Part shown: positions 11,008-20,859 of the stretch, piece by piece
Numbering within the stretch: position 1 is the stretch's first letter
Layout of the letters: each line of letters starts with the position of its first letter
Assembly (NCBI GenBank): GCA_963675135.1
Contig: OY776132.1
Coordinates: forward strand, 8,928,001-8,992,000
Length of the DNA: 64,000 nucleotides
From: Galeopsis tetrahit
Taxonomy: Eukaryota > Streptophyta > Magnoliopsida > Lamiales > Lamiaceae
Reading direction: 5' to 3'
Notes under the pieces: generated by a model
Told to the model about the DNA's origin: nothing
What the model saw: only the letters and a program-made list of their open reading frames with translations
Databases searched by the model: none
Translations under genes and position numbers: made by a program

Positions 11008-14000
11008 ATGCAGAGCAAGGGATCGAGTGCGCGATTCACGGGAATAGTGATTCGGTCCCGAATTTCAACTCTCACGTTCTCCATGTTTGCAATGTTTGCT
11101 TCTCTGTACGTGGCCGGACGGTAAGTTCTTATCTATTTTTGTTATTATTTAGTTCATATGGAGTTTATGTTTCGGAATCTGGTTTCCGTATTATGGTTGA
11201 GTTTAATTATTATCTAATTTGATAGTTTTTAGACTTAATTAGTCGATAGTACTGTGTTAAAAAGGTGGAAAAAGATCGAATCACCATGGAATTTTCTGAT
11301 TTTAAAAGCTGGATTTGTGATCAACTATCGGTCAATTGAGTTCATAGGAAAACTGGAATTACGTTTGTTTGATGATTGTTGTCTATTTATTTGGCCTAGA
11401 TTTAATAATCTGAGTTTTTAGAGATGGAATTTCATTATATAAACAATTAAACTATAGCAGGGAAATGTGGAAATGTAATTTGATGTTTTGAATTTGGTAT
11501 TGTAGATTGTGGCAAGACGCAGAGAATAGGGTTTACTTAGCTAAAGAGCTTGACAGAATAACTGGTCAGGTAATAAAAGTTTTGGTTTATGTCATCTGAG
11601 CTGGATTTGTTGGCATATGTTTAGTTTTTCATACCATATGCATTTCTCTGATCTTTTTTGTTCAATCATGTAGCTTCTATTTTTTGCTGTAATTGTTTGG
11701 GACAACGTGGAAATTTACGGGCTAAGGATTTGTATCTCTATATGGCATCTTTAAACTTGAATCAATAACAGAGAAAATTATAAAGAAAAGTCCACACGGC
11801 TGAATGTACTCCTCAACGTCTCTTTCTATTAATCAAGCGTTACACAGACAAATTAAGTTCGTACAAATATATCTTTGCAGTATTTGGACTTAGGAGCATT
11901 AACCCTAAAACCTCTTATGTTGTACCCAAGAAAAAAAATATCATTGGATGTTGTAGTAATTAATAGGCTTGTGAACTGAAATATTTGGCAGCAGGCTGCA
12001 TATAAGGAAACTCATCGCTGATTTTGTTGAATTAACGTCACAAACCTTGTGATTTTGTTTGAATGGCTTAAGTTTCTCAACTTTTTTTTTCTTTTCCCGT
12101 TTGAAACGTTCCAAGATTTTACTGGATTCTGTAGATGGATTTGCATACTATGTCATACCCAGGGATAACTTCATATATCCTTTCATACTCAGGAAAAAGC
12201 TGTAATGTCGGTTGATGATTCATGGAAAATCATTGAATGCAGGTCAGTGATTTTCTTTGCTTTTCTTACTCATAACTGTAGTACATTTAATATGCGAGAG
12301 ATAATACATTCAACTTTTATCAAAACCCAATGCTGATCAGGGAACAGCAGAAGAAATTGTCTGCCTTGGAGATGGAACTCGCAGCTGCCAGACAGGAAGG
12401 TTTCGTTTCAAAGCATTTATCTGATACTGATAGTAATAAAACTCCCAAGAGGAAGCCGCTCGTAGTGATGGGAATACTAACTGGATTTGATCGTAAGAGC
12501 AACAGAGATGCTATACGGAAGTCATGGATGGGCAATGGTATGCTGTACTTTTCACGTCAATGGTTGTACCTTGAATGGAATTTGTTCATTTTAACTTATA
12601 TATCTTTCATCTTCATAGAGTAAATTGCAAAATTGGTCTCATATCTACTGAGTGTTGTTGATTTTAGTCCCATACAAATCACTTTTTCTCAATTAAGACC
12701 CGTAACTTTTAAAATGCTGCAATTTTAGTCCTATATTTATAATTTTTTGTTTTGACTGATAATTGATTTGTGCATTTTTTTTTTTAAATTGAAATAATAT
12801 GTCTGGGTCTTATTATGCCATGTAAGTGATGCTAGTCCGGTTGCTACATGGAATTCCGACAGCTCCAGTGAGCGGCGCAAAAATCCTGCAACCTTATCAA
12901 TATAGAACTAAAATTGCATCTTTTTTAGAAGTTACGAGATTTAATTAAGAAAATTATTTTGTCTGGGACTAAAATCGCCAACATCATGTATTCTGATGTT
13001 TCTCAATGGACATTCTTCCTTATTAGTGCATGAACTTAGATTGTTTATTCACATTCAGGTTTAAATAAGATAGAAGAACATAAGGGTGTTGTTATTCGTT
13101 TTGTAATTGGCAGAAGGTATGCTTTTCTCTCCTCCTCTCTAAAATCAAATTTCTACGTAGCTGATAGCTGAAGTAGTGTAACACACTAACACCTACTACT
13201 ATGTTGAATTGCAGTTTGAATAGAGGAGACAGCTTGGACAGGAGCATTGATAATGAAAACAAACTAACAAATGATTTTTTTATTCTTGTAAGTTTGGCTC
13301 CATTATCTAATTTTGAATTCCATTTTATGCATACTGTTCTACGAATAAGATATGTCTGCATACTAGTGTAGATATATTTATCAGTTCAGTAGAAGCTTCA
13401 TTTCTAAATTCTTGTAGTCGTGATACTTCTGTTTAAAATGATAATCCATTTATGAGTTAGAAGAGTTCTGTGCTGCAAATTGTTGTCTCTCGAAGTTGTC
13501 CTCTATTATCAAAAATTGCTTGAGTTGGGTTAAAGTTGCAACATTCAGGTTTCCGCATAAAATGTGGCAGTTCTCTATCTACATAAGATGCATTAGAGTT
13601 GGGGGCATGTTGCACCATTCTATTATTTTTTGCATAAAATGTGGCCAGTATTCTAACTACATACATTCTTATAACTAAAATAAACAAATTTTCCGTCAAT
13701 TTTTTTCCAGGATAACCATGTAGAGACCCCTGAGGAACTACCAAACAAGACAAAATTATTCTTTGCTCATGCTGCAGAAAACTGGGATGCAGACTACTAT
13801 GCAAAAGTCAATGATGATGTCTATGTTAATGTTGGTACGCCCAAGGAACAATTACATGCTAATATTTCTTTAATATTAAGACTAGCCACTTTGTTCCTTG
13901 TTTGAAAAAAATCCTAGCTTAATTTGTCTCGCTTCTCAAGTATGCTATCAAATGATGTGTCTGAGTGTCTCCACATCTTTCCTACAGATGCCCTTGCAAA

Positions 14001-15050
14001 TACACTTACTGCTTATTTGGACAAGCCTCGTGTATATATCGGGTGTATGAAATCAGGAGAAGTTTTCTCTGAGGAGTGAGTCTGACCGAAACTTTGATGC
14101 AATGATAAATCTTAAAATTACAAGTTACTAGTTACAGACTGTCTTTGCTTGTTACTTGACAGGGGCAAAAAATGGTATGAACCAGATTGGTGGAAATTTG
14201 GGGATGGGAAAACGTAGGCATTTTTATTCTCTCTCTCTCTCTCTCTCTCGCAACAAAAATAGCACACAATCCCATAATAACTCATTTTTGTTTACTGTTT
14301 TTTTGTTTTGTTTTTTATGGGCAGTTACTTCCGTCATGCTTCAGGCGAGATGTTTGTGATATCCCAGGCTTTGGCTAAGTTCGTGTCAATCAACAAGTAA
14401 GTTGTATTTGGATCAGAGAGAGCAGGGATAATATCAGTATTGGTCCCTATCCTTTTTTCAGTATTGATCCTCCTCTTTCACTCACTATAAAATTTGATCC
14501 CGGAAGTACACTTTAATTTCAACATTTGGTCCCACCGTCCGTTGACTTGACAAAATCAACTATTTGGAGTGCTAATCGTAATAATTTGAAAATTCCCCAA
14601 ATAATTAGAGTTAACACCTTTTGATTCCAATCGTCAACAAACGGCCAACTAAAGGTGGAACCAAATGTGTGAGCAAAAGTGTACTTCAAGGACCAAGTTT
14701 GATAGCGAGTGATAAAATAAAAGGGGGCCAAAACTGGAAAAACTAAACTTTAGGGACCAAAACTGACATTACCCCTTGAGAGCATCCTTTAACGCTCAAA
14801 CATGAAACTAACCTCGTCTTTTGGTTGGCAGAGCTGTTCTTCGCACATACGCCCATGATGACATCAGCGTAGGTTCATGGTTTATTGGTGCAGATGTCAA
14901 TCATGTTGATGAGAGGAAGTTCTGCTGCTCATCTTGGTCCTCAGGTCTCTCTCTCTCTTCTCGCTGTTCTCCCTCAACTTTACAGCATCTATACAAACTC
15001 GATTAAACAAGTTGCTTTGTTTTTCAGGATCTTTATGTTCAAGTGTATGA
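11008..15050 (+). CDS. HPGT: hydroxyproline O-galactosyltransferase (GT31, HPGT-like)
   Basis: Twelve exons join in frame with GT-AG introns to 341 aa: 11008-11120, 11506-11569, 12193-12242, 12341-12537, 13059-13116, 13215-13287, 13711-13834, 13988-14075, 14163-14213, 14325-14396, 14832-14944, 15028-15050. The protein starts MQSKGSSARFTGIVIRS, has one membrane segment (about residues 20-37, type II Golgi anchor), a coiled stem, then the galactosyltransferase domain from about residue 115. Visible marks are NRDAIRKSW (130-138), the metal-binding NDDVYVN (219-225), HDDISVGSWFIGADVNHVD (305-323) and a Cys-rich end. Plant HPGT proteins add the first galactose to hydroxyproline of arabinogalactan proteins. 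Length fits the family (about 340 aa). All splice phases agree, so the gene looks intact. The exact paralogue (HPGT1, 2 or 3) is not decided. Confidence 0.95.
12640..12990. mobile_element. MITE-like inverted-repeat element in HPGT intron 4
   Basis: Two imperfect arms of about 90 bp face each other (about 12652-12735 and 12902-12988). Each carries GATTTTAGTCCCA and, on its inner side, GCAATTTTAGTYCTA. The arms enclose about 165 bp. No clear target duplication was found, so the borders are approximate. Confidence 0.6.
14425..14775. mobile_element. TIR element (MULE-like MITE) in HPGT intron 10
   Basis: The left end GGGATAATATCAGTATTGG and right end CAAAACTGACATTACCCC are inverted, with further matching sequence inside each arm (GGTCCCTA; ACTTCAAGGACCAA against TTGATCCCGGAAGT). 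GAGAGCA occurs on both flanks (14418-14424 and 14778-14784) and may be part of an imperfect 9-bp target duplication. It sits wholly inside an intron and leaves splice sites untouched. Confidence 0.65.
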
Positions 15051-15390
15051 TGTTGCTGAAGATCCAGAGAAGAGTACTACAATGCAAATGATTCTTTACA
15101 GAGGCACTGACAAATGTAGGAAGATACTATTTATAGAGGCATTCTTTTCTCCCCTTACACCTTAACTAATTTCTCATACAAATTATATCACCCACAATTA
15201 TATACTTGGAGATGTAGTCATTTATTAGGAACAATTGATTATCACATGTACTATCTTTTGGACCCAAGAGTATTTTAACATAGTTGACAAGGCCATCCCC
15301 CTTCCCCTTTTTCATCATTGATTTAGCGTTAGCGTAAATTGTTTACTGTAAGAATATTTTTTATTTGACAAAAACTTGTATGAAATGGTC

Positions 15391-15492
15391 TGATGGTCAT
15401 AAATGGTCATAAATTAACATAATTCACTCAAACATTTTAAATTGGTCATAAATGGTCATAAATTAACATAATTCACTCAAACATTTTAAATT
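15391..15492 (+). repeat. two tandem copies of a 52-bp unit
   Basis: The unit (GGTCATAAATGGTCATAAAT... ending in ACATTTTAAATT) is present twice head to tail, downstream of the HPGT gene. Confidence 0.85.
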
Positions 15493-15741
15493 GTTAGAAC
15501 ATTATGCTCAAATTATGATCTGGTCTCCGTCTCATGTGTCTCATGTCATTCACTTTTTTTTTTTTTTTTTTTTTTTTGCCGTTTCCAAATATATGTTTAT
15601 TCAATAGTTTTATCTTGGCACAACCTTACTTTTACATCAGGGTGGCTTTCGTGCAATTAACTCGTTTGTACTACTTAATATGCACTTTTTATTTGTTTGT
15701 AGATTTTAAAAGATATTGAATGATCAAATTAAAATTTGATA

Positions 15742-15866
15742 TGTACAGTAAAAACTAAAAAGTGAAGAATGAGTAGTGTATTAGAAAAATAAATATTTTT
15801 ATTTATAAAAAAAGTGAAGATTGATTAGTGTATTAGAAAAATAAATATATTTTTTTATAAAAAAAA
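15742..15866 (+). repeat. two tandem copies of an AT-rich unit of about 55 bp
   Basis: AGTGAAGA(A/T)TGA(G/T)TAGTGTATT followed by AGAAAAATAAATAT is repeated twice, abutting the left end of the Stowaway-type element. Confidence 0.7.
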
Positions 15867-16025
15867 GGTACTCCCTCCGTTCCATACTTGAAGGCACATT
15901 TTACCATTTTGGGCGTCTCATACTTGAAGGCACATTACCTAAAATAATAAAAACACTTTTAAACAATCTCCTTAAAATACCACAATATTACAACAAATGC
16001 CACTACTTTATTACACTAAAAAGTA

Positions 16026-16276
16026 CTCCCTCCGTCCCAACTTAACTTGCACACCTACTTTTTCGGACCTTTAGAAACTTCACCCGTATAATATCTACAA
16101 TATTACATTTAATGTAATTATTTTTATGGTCCATATATACATATAAGGCCATTAACTTACTTATTTTTTTATAAAATTATATCTTAAAATTTTATTTATT
16201 ATAATATTTTTAAAAAAGTGAGTGAACAGTAAGTATGCAAACAGTAAGTATGCAAGTAATCCTGGGACGGAGGGAG
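16026..16276. mobile_element. nested Stowaway MITE, 251 bp
   Basis: CTCCCTCCGTCCCA at the left and TGGGACGGAGGGAG at the right are inverted ends, directly flanked by TA on both sides (16024-16025, 16277-16278). It lies inside the larger Stowaway-type element, so it inserted later. Confidence 0.9.
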
Positions 16277-16599
16277 TAACTTTATTACTATTTATAATAA
16301 GAGATTATTCCCTAATTTATTACACTAAAAAGTAACTTTATTACTATTTATAATAAGAGATTATTCCCTAATAGAGTCACTATTACTACCCATTAAACAA
16401 ATAACACCAACTTTAATAATTTTTTAATAGAGTCAAATTAAAGCCAAAAAATCCATAATACCCTTAATCTCATCATTTAAATTAATTTCTTGATTTAAAA
16501 CTAAATCGAAATTTTGAAATTCCATTAAATGGGCAATTAATCAATTCCTAGAATTTAGGTTATGATAACAGAAAGTCACTCACTTTCCAAATTCGAAAA

Positions 16600-16785
16600 T
16601 TAAATTCTCAGATTCTTGTTATGCACTGAAATCAAAATAAGAAAATTTCTCAAATTCGATTTTCAAATTCAATTTCTGAGATTCGATTATGCAATGAAAT
16701 CAGAATAAGAAATTTCCCAAATTGGATTTTCAATTTCAATTTCTCATATTCGATTATGCACTGAAATCGGAATAAGAAATCTCAT
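16600..16785. repeat. three tandem copies of a unit of about 67-75 bp
   Basis: The module ATTCGATTATGCA(A/C)TGAAATC followed by AGAATAAGAAATTTC and an AT-rich linker is repeated about three times. On the minus strand it lies in the presumed intron 1 of the captured spermidine synthase fragment. Confidence 0.8.
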
Positions 16786-16869
16786 ATCCCAAAAAAAAGT
16801 TCGCAAACACAGATGAACACGTATATCCACGTTTCTGCACACTTTCGAGAAAGGTAAAGAGAAAATTAC

Positions 16870-17047
16870 CAGGCCACATTGGACTAATCTCGGAAAACCA
16901 TCCAGGAATAACGGAGGAGATAGAGTCGGGTAGTGCCGTCTTAGTGTCGTTATTCTGTTCCATCTCGACCGAAGTGGTGCCGTTTTGTTCCTCCTCCCGC
17001 TATCTCTTCACCGGCAACTCAGTCACGGATTCAGCCCCTTATGCCAT
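16870..17047 (-). pseudogene. SPDS: captured first exon of spermidine synthase
   Basis: On the minus strand, ATG at 17047-17045 opens a 178-bp exon that ends at a GT donor (16869-16868). It encodes the plant spermidine synthase N-terminus: ESVTELPVKR, then REEEQNGTTSVEMEQNN, then SVIPGWFSEISPMWPG, where the intact family continues into the catalytic domain. In-frame stops at codon 3 (TAA) and codon 16 (TAG) disable it. After the donor comes intron-like DNA, and no further SPDS exon follows. The intact enzyme transfers an aminopropyl group from decarboxylated SAM to putrescine. Retention of the splice donor and intron shows capture as genomic DNA, not cDNA. Confidence 0.9.
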
Positions 17048-17933
17048 TAAAGGATGTGAGTGTGTGTATATTCACGCAGTGAGTGTGTGAGAGATGATAG
17101 GAGGTATCCAATACGTTTCTATTGCTTTTTATCGTTCGATTATTGTTCACATCATCAAATCAATCATTGATAGTATGCACATGCACTAAATACTGCATTG
17201 ACACATATCCTACATGTGCATTAACTTCTGCATTTGAAACATGTACAGACAGTGCACAAACATATTCTACCGATATTTAAGTGTTTAAATGATATGCACC
17301 TACTCACGCATATTATTATGTATGCACATAATATATGTCATACGGATATGCAATGTCTTAGTTGTTGATAGTTACGTGGTTCTATAGTTAAAAGGTTACA
17401 AGTTCATATGAATATGCATTCGACACTGCATATATGTGGGTTGAAATGCAGATTTACAGAATCCCTTAACTTAACAAAATTAAACGAAATAAAAATGGAG
17501 AGACATACCTTTTAGGAAAGTTTTTAAATTTTAGAAGGTGATAGATTTTCGGGAATTCGAGAAATTGCATTTAAGAATTGATTGGATGTTTAGTTGACTA
17601 ATAATTGTGTATTTTATAAATTCGAAATTTCAAAATATGGTGGAAGGGCATAATTGACAAAAAAATCAAATTTTGACTCTATTAGATTAAAAAAATTATG
17701 GTAGGTTTTATTAGAGAAAAGATGGGTTGAGATGACTCTATTAGTTATTTACCCTATTTATAAAGTTAAAAAGACTTTACTACCCCCACTTTATCTTACA
17801 CAATACTAATAAACAATTCATTCATTAAAACTCGTGTCCAATTCATTTGTGCCTTCTTCAAGTATGGGACGGAGGGAGTATATTAAATATAGACAACTAA
17901 AAAATATACTATGTAGTAAATGTGTACTGACGA

Positions 17934-18145
17934 TCATGAATGAAAATATTTGAAAATATCCATGATATATCCAAATTTTTGTGATCACCAATTTCATGAT
18001 CATGGATGAAAATATTTGTAAATATCCTTGATATATTCAAATTTTTGTGATCACCAATTTGGATATTGAAAAGAAAATATTTGAAAATATCTTTGATATA
18101 TTCAAATTTTTTGTGATCAACCAATTTCGATATTGAAAAGAATTG
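17934..18145 (+). repeat. tandem repeat, about three units of 62-66 bp
   Basis: Each unit contains GAAAATATTTG(A/T)AAATAT, then CTTGATATATTCAAATTTT (or a close variant), then TGTGATCACCAATTT. It lies upstream of the UBA-protein gene. The minus-strand frames across it (17818-18124) are repeat-driven and not genes. Confidence 0.85.
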
Positions 18146-18489
18146 ATATTTATAAAAATATAAAAATATCTATAAATATTAAATTTTAAAAAATATTATA
18201 TATTATTACATTTTGTATAAATCTATTACGCATGTAAACGTGTTCAAATAGTCAATGTTTCATCTTGCTGAGGATTACATAGTAGGGCAACGATTAATGA
18301 TTATTTGATCTTTTTTTATTTTTGACGGATAATTTGATCATTTCAGTTTACCTGAATAAAAAAAAAGGTCTGCTACTCGCCTACTCCTCTGTTTCATCAG
18401 TGTTTCTTCACCTAAATACACAAACGCATCCAAAAAACAGTCAATCTTCGATCAAAATCAGGCGACAACACCATTAATTTCACCTAAAA

Positions 18490-20095
18490 ATGGAGTACGA
18501 TTTCAGAAAGAAAACCTATGAATCGAACGTACCGTATTACGGTCGGCCTCCCTCCACCGCCGCGACATCCGCCTTGCCGGTATACGGTCAACAACAATCC
18601 TCACTTTACCCAAAGATCGGAAGCTCCGGCGCTCACTCCGCCACTCAATCCGCCACCACACACGTTCGAAACCCCCCTTTTCACCAAGCGCCGCCAACAC
18701 CGTCTAATCGTAGGCCCCTTCCTTTCCTGTAATTTGCTTTTTTTCCAATTTGATTTTGATTGTTGTTGTGTTCTATTTTCGTCATTTGATTCGCAGCTGG
18801 GATCGGAATTAGGGTTGCTATCAAACCAGAATATCGAATTACTCCTCCGGTATGTCTTTTTAATGGATTAATTTCACTCCGATTCCTATTGTTTGCTTGA
18901 ATTGAGGCGTTGTTTACTTTGAAATTTGTAGCCTTCGTTATTGCCACATTTGGGAGAAATTCCGAGAAGTAATTTCCAATTTGATTTCGAATTTGAGAGG
19001 AATGTGATAACAGAAGCGGTTAAAGAAAACCCTAACTGGGGCAGGCTTGGAATCGAAAATGTCCCTCCAAGGGCAGCTGAGGCAACACCATCTTATGTAG
19101 GTTCCTGTTTGTTCATTTGGTTTATATTCTTTTTAGTGATAATTGTGATCCATGGTTTTGATATTCACTCATTTCCTTTTCTCAATGCTAACCATGATGC
19201 ATGGATGATTTGCATTCATTTTCTGTTCTAATTGTGATATTTGGGTGATTAAAGCTTATTTCCAGTTCTAATTTTGATCTATGATTGATATTTGGGTGAT
19301 TACATTCATTTTCAGTGCTAATTGTGACCTTTGAATCATTAGGCTTGCCATTTTCTTTTGCATTCGTTTTCTGTTCTAATTGTGATATTTGGGTGATCAA
19401 AGCTCATTTCCAGTGCTACTTTTGATCTATGAATGATTACAGTATACGCTAACTACTTGTATATATCGATGATTGACATTCATTTTCAGTGCTAATTGTG
19501 ACCTTCAAATCAATTAGCCTTGCCATTTTCTTTTGCATTCATTTTCCGTTCCATTTGTGATAATATGCGGGTGATTAACGCTAGTTTCCTGTGCTAATTT
19601 TGCATAAATTGGCTTTTGAGTATAGGATCCTCCAACAGATCCCGTAGTAAGCAAATATGTATCAGCAGGTCTCAGCAGAGAGGCTGTGCCACTTGCAGTT
19701 GCAAATTATGGAGATAATCCTACCAAGGTAATATACTAATATCTCTTTCTGTTCTTTTCAAAATCTTTAGTTTTCATATCAAGAATATGCACATATTTGT
19801 GGACAATGAATTAAATGGCAAGAAAGAGTGAACATGCTCTAGCTCCTGTCTTGGTTTTTCGTTTAGGCTTTCGTGCCATTATCATGATATCATTATCATC
19901 AACCCACTAGAAAGGAAAGAGATTTAGAAAACAACCTGATAAAATTCTGCTTATTTTCAGGTTAAGGAATTCGCCAAAGGATTTACCCTTTTGCGGGAAA
20001 TGGGATTCTCATCTAACAATGTTGCTGAAGCGTTGCTCATGTATGACAATGATACAGACAAGGCATTAGCTCATTTTCTCAATAATGCATCCTGA
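18490..20095 (+). CDS. small plant UBA-domain protein
   Basis: Five exons join in frame to 224 aa: 18490-18709, 18797-18849, 18932-19096, 19626-19727, 19961-20095. The start MEYDFRKK is the first ATG of the exon. Residues 20-75 are Ser/Pro/Gln-rich and disordered, followed by a conserved middle with IGIRVAIKPEYRITPPP and GRLGIENVPPR. The last exon encodes a UBA-type three-helix fold (about 186-222) with the MGF loop and a terminal ALAHFLNNAS. UBA domains bind ubiquitin; no catalytic domain is present, so an adaptor role in ubiquitin-linked transport or degradation is an inference. I recognise the family as plant-conserved and poorly characterised. All intron phases match and the gene looks intact. 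Intron 3 (19097-19625) contains degenerate short repeats. Confidence 0.88.
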
Positions 20096-20859
20096 ATAAC
20101 AGTATTGGAATAAATTCACTTGTGATATGAAATTTGGGAGTATGATCAACATTAATTTTTGAAGATATTGGATGGTTGTATAGAAACTTGCTTTGAAATT
20201 GTCTCACGAACATGAATCACAGAGACAAATATCATGTATAATTACACTTATCGAATTTAGTTGAAATTATGCTTCTTTTTAAGACACACTTGAAGATAAG
20301 CAGGATGTATATATGATTTGTTAAATTTTTGAAAGCATGATACTAGAGTATAATAGTAGTGTTGATCTGGAAATTAATAGCAACCAGCAAATTCAGACAA
20401 TTGAAGTTCTACTACTTTACAACAAATCATTATATTTTTTTACTATGAAAGGTGAGGTTTGAAAAGTAGGGTCTGCAATATCCGACATGATAACACGACA
20501 AAAAAATGATATGGAAGTTTCGGGTTAATGTTTAGGCTTATTGTGTTTGTTATACAAAATTTTCATGTTGTGTTCATGTCAACCTATTAAAGATTTTGTA
20601 TTTTTCTTATCGTGTTTTAATGTGTCATATTGGAAATTTTTCGTATTAGCATAAATTCTTATTGTGTCATGTTTATGTGTAGTCTTGTAACACGAATCAC
20701 AACTCGTATTGAAAAGTGGTAATAATATACAGGTGGCTATTTTAATTTATTCTAAGTCTAGAGTATGCTGGTGAATACAAACATGTGTACACATACTACA
20801 TCATGGCCTCTTCATTGAGAACCAACCAGCCATTCTTTCATGCCAATTTTCGACTCTAT
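20096..20859. other. convergent 3' region between UBA gene and hAT-derived gene
   Basis: AT-rich DNA holding the presumed 3' UTRs of the plus-strand UBA gene and the minus-strand hAT-derived gene. No other gene is seen. Confidence 0.6.

Larger units (their letters stand above)
16371..17741. mobile_element. 1.37-kb TIR element carrying a captured gene fragment
   Basis: The ends are ATAGAGTCA (16371-16379) and TGACTCTAT (17733-17741), flanked by TA on each side. The inverted similarity runs, with gaps, over about 85 bp and includes a second internal AATAGAGTCA in each arm. The interior is not transposase but a piece of a host gene (spermidine synthase exon 1 with promoter-side and intron-side flanks). 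Terminal structure suggests a Tc1/mariner-like nonautonomous element acting as a gene-capturing carrier. Confidence 0.75.
15871..17878. mobile_element. Stowaway/mariner-type element with nested insertions
   Basis: The left end CTCCCTCCGTTCCATACTTG matches the right end CAAGTATGGGACGGAGGGAG in inverted orientation, and both are flanked by TA (15869-15870 and 17879-17880). The inverted match extends to about 29 bp (…GAAGGCACA). This is the Stowaway signature of Tc1/mariner MITEs. At 2.0 kb it is too long for a MITE; removing the two nested elements below leaves roughly 390 bp, a normal size. It encodes no transposase. Confidence 0.8.

Noticed and set aside
17818..18124. Minus-strand frames with repeated ISWIFSNIF-like words
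   Set aside because: They simply translate the tandem repeat at 17934-18145.
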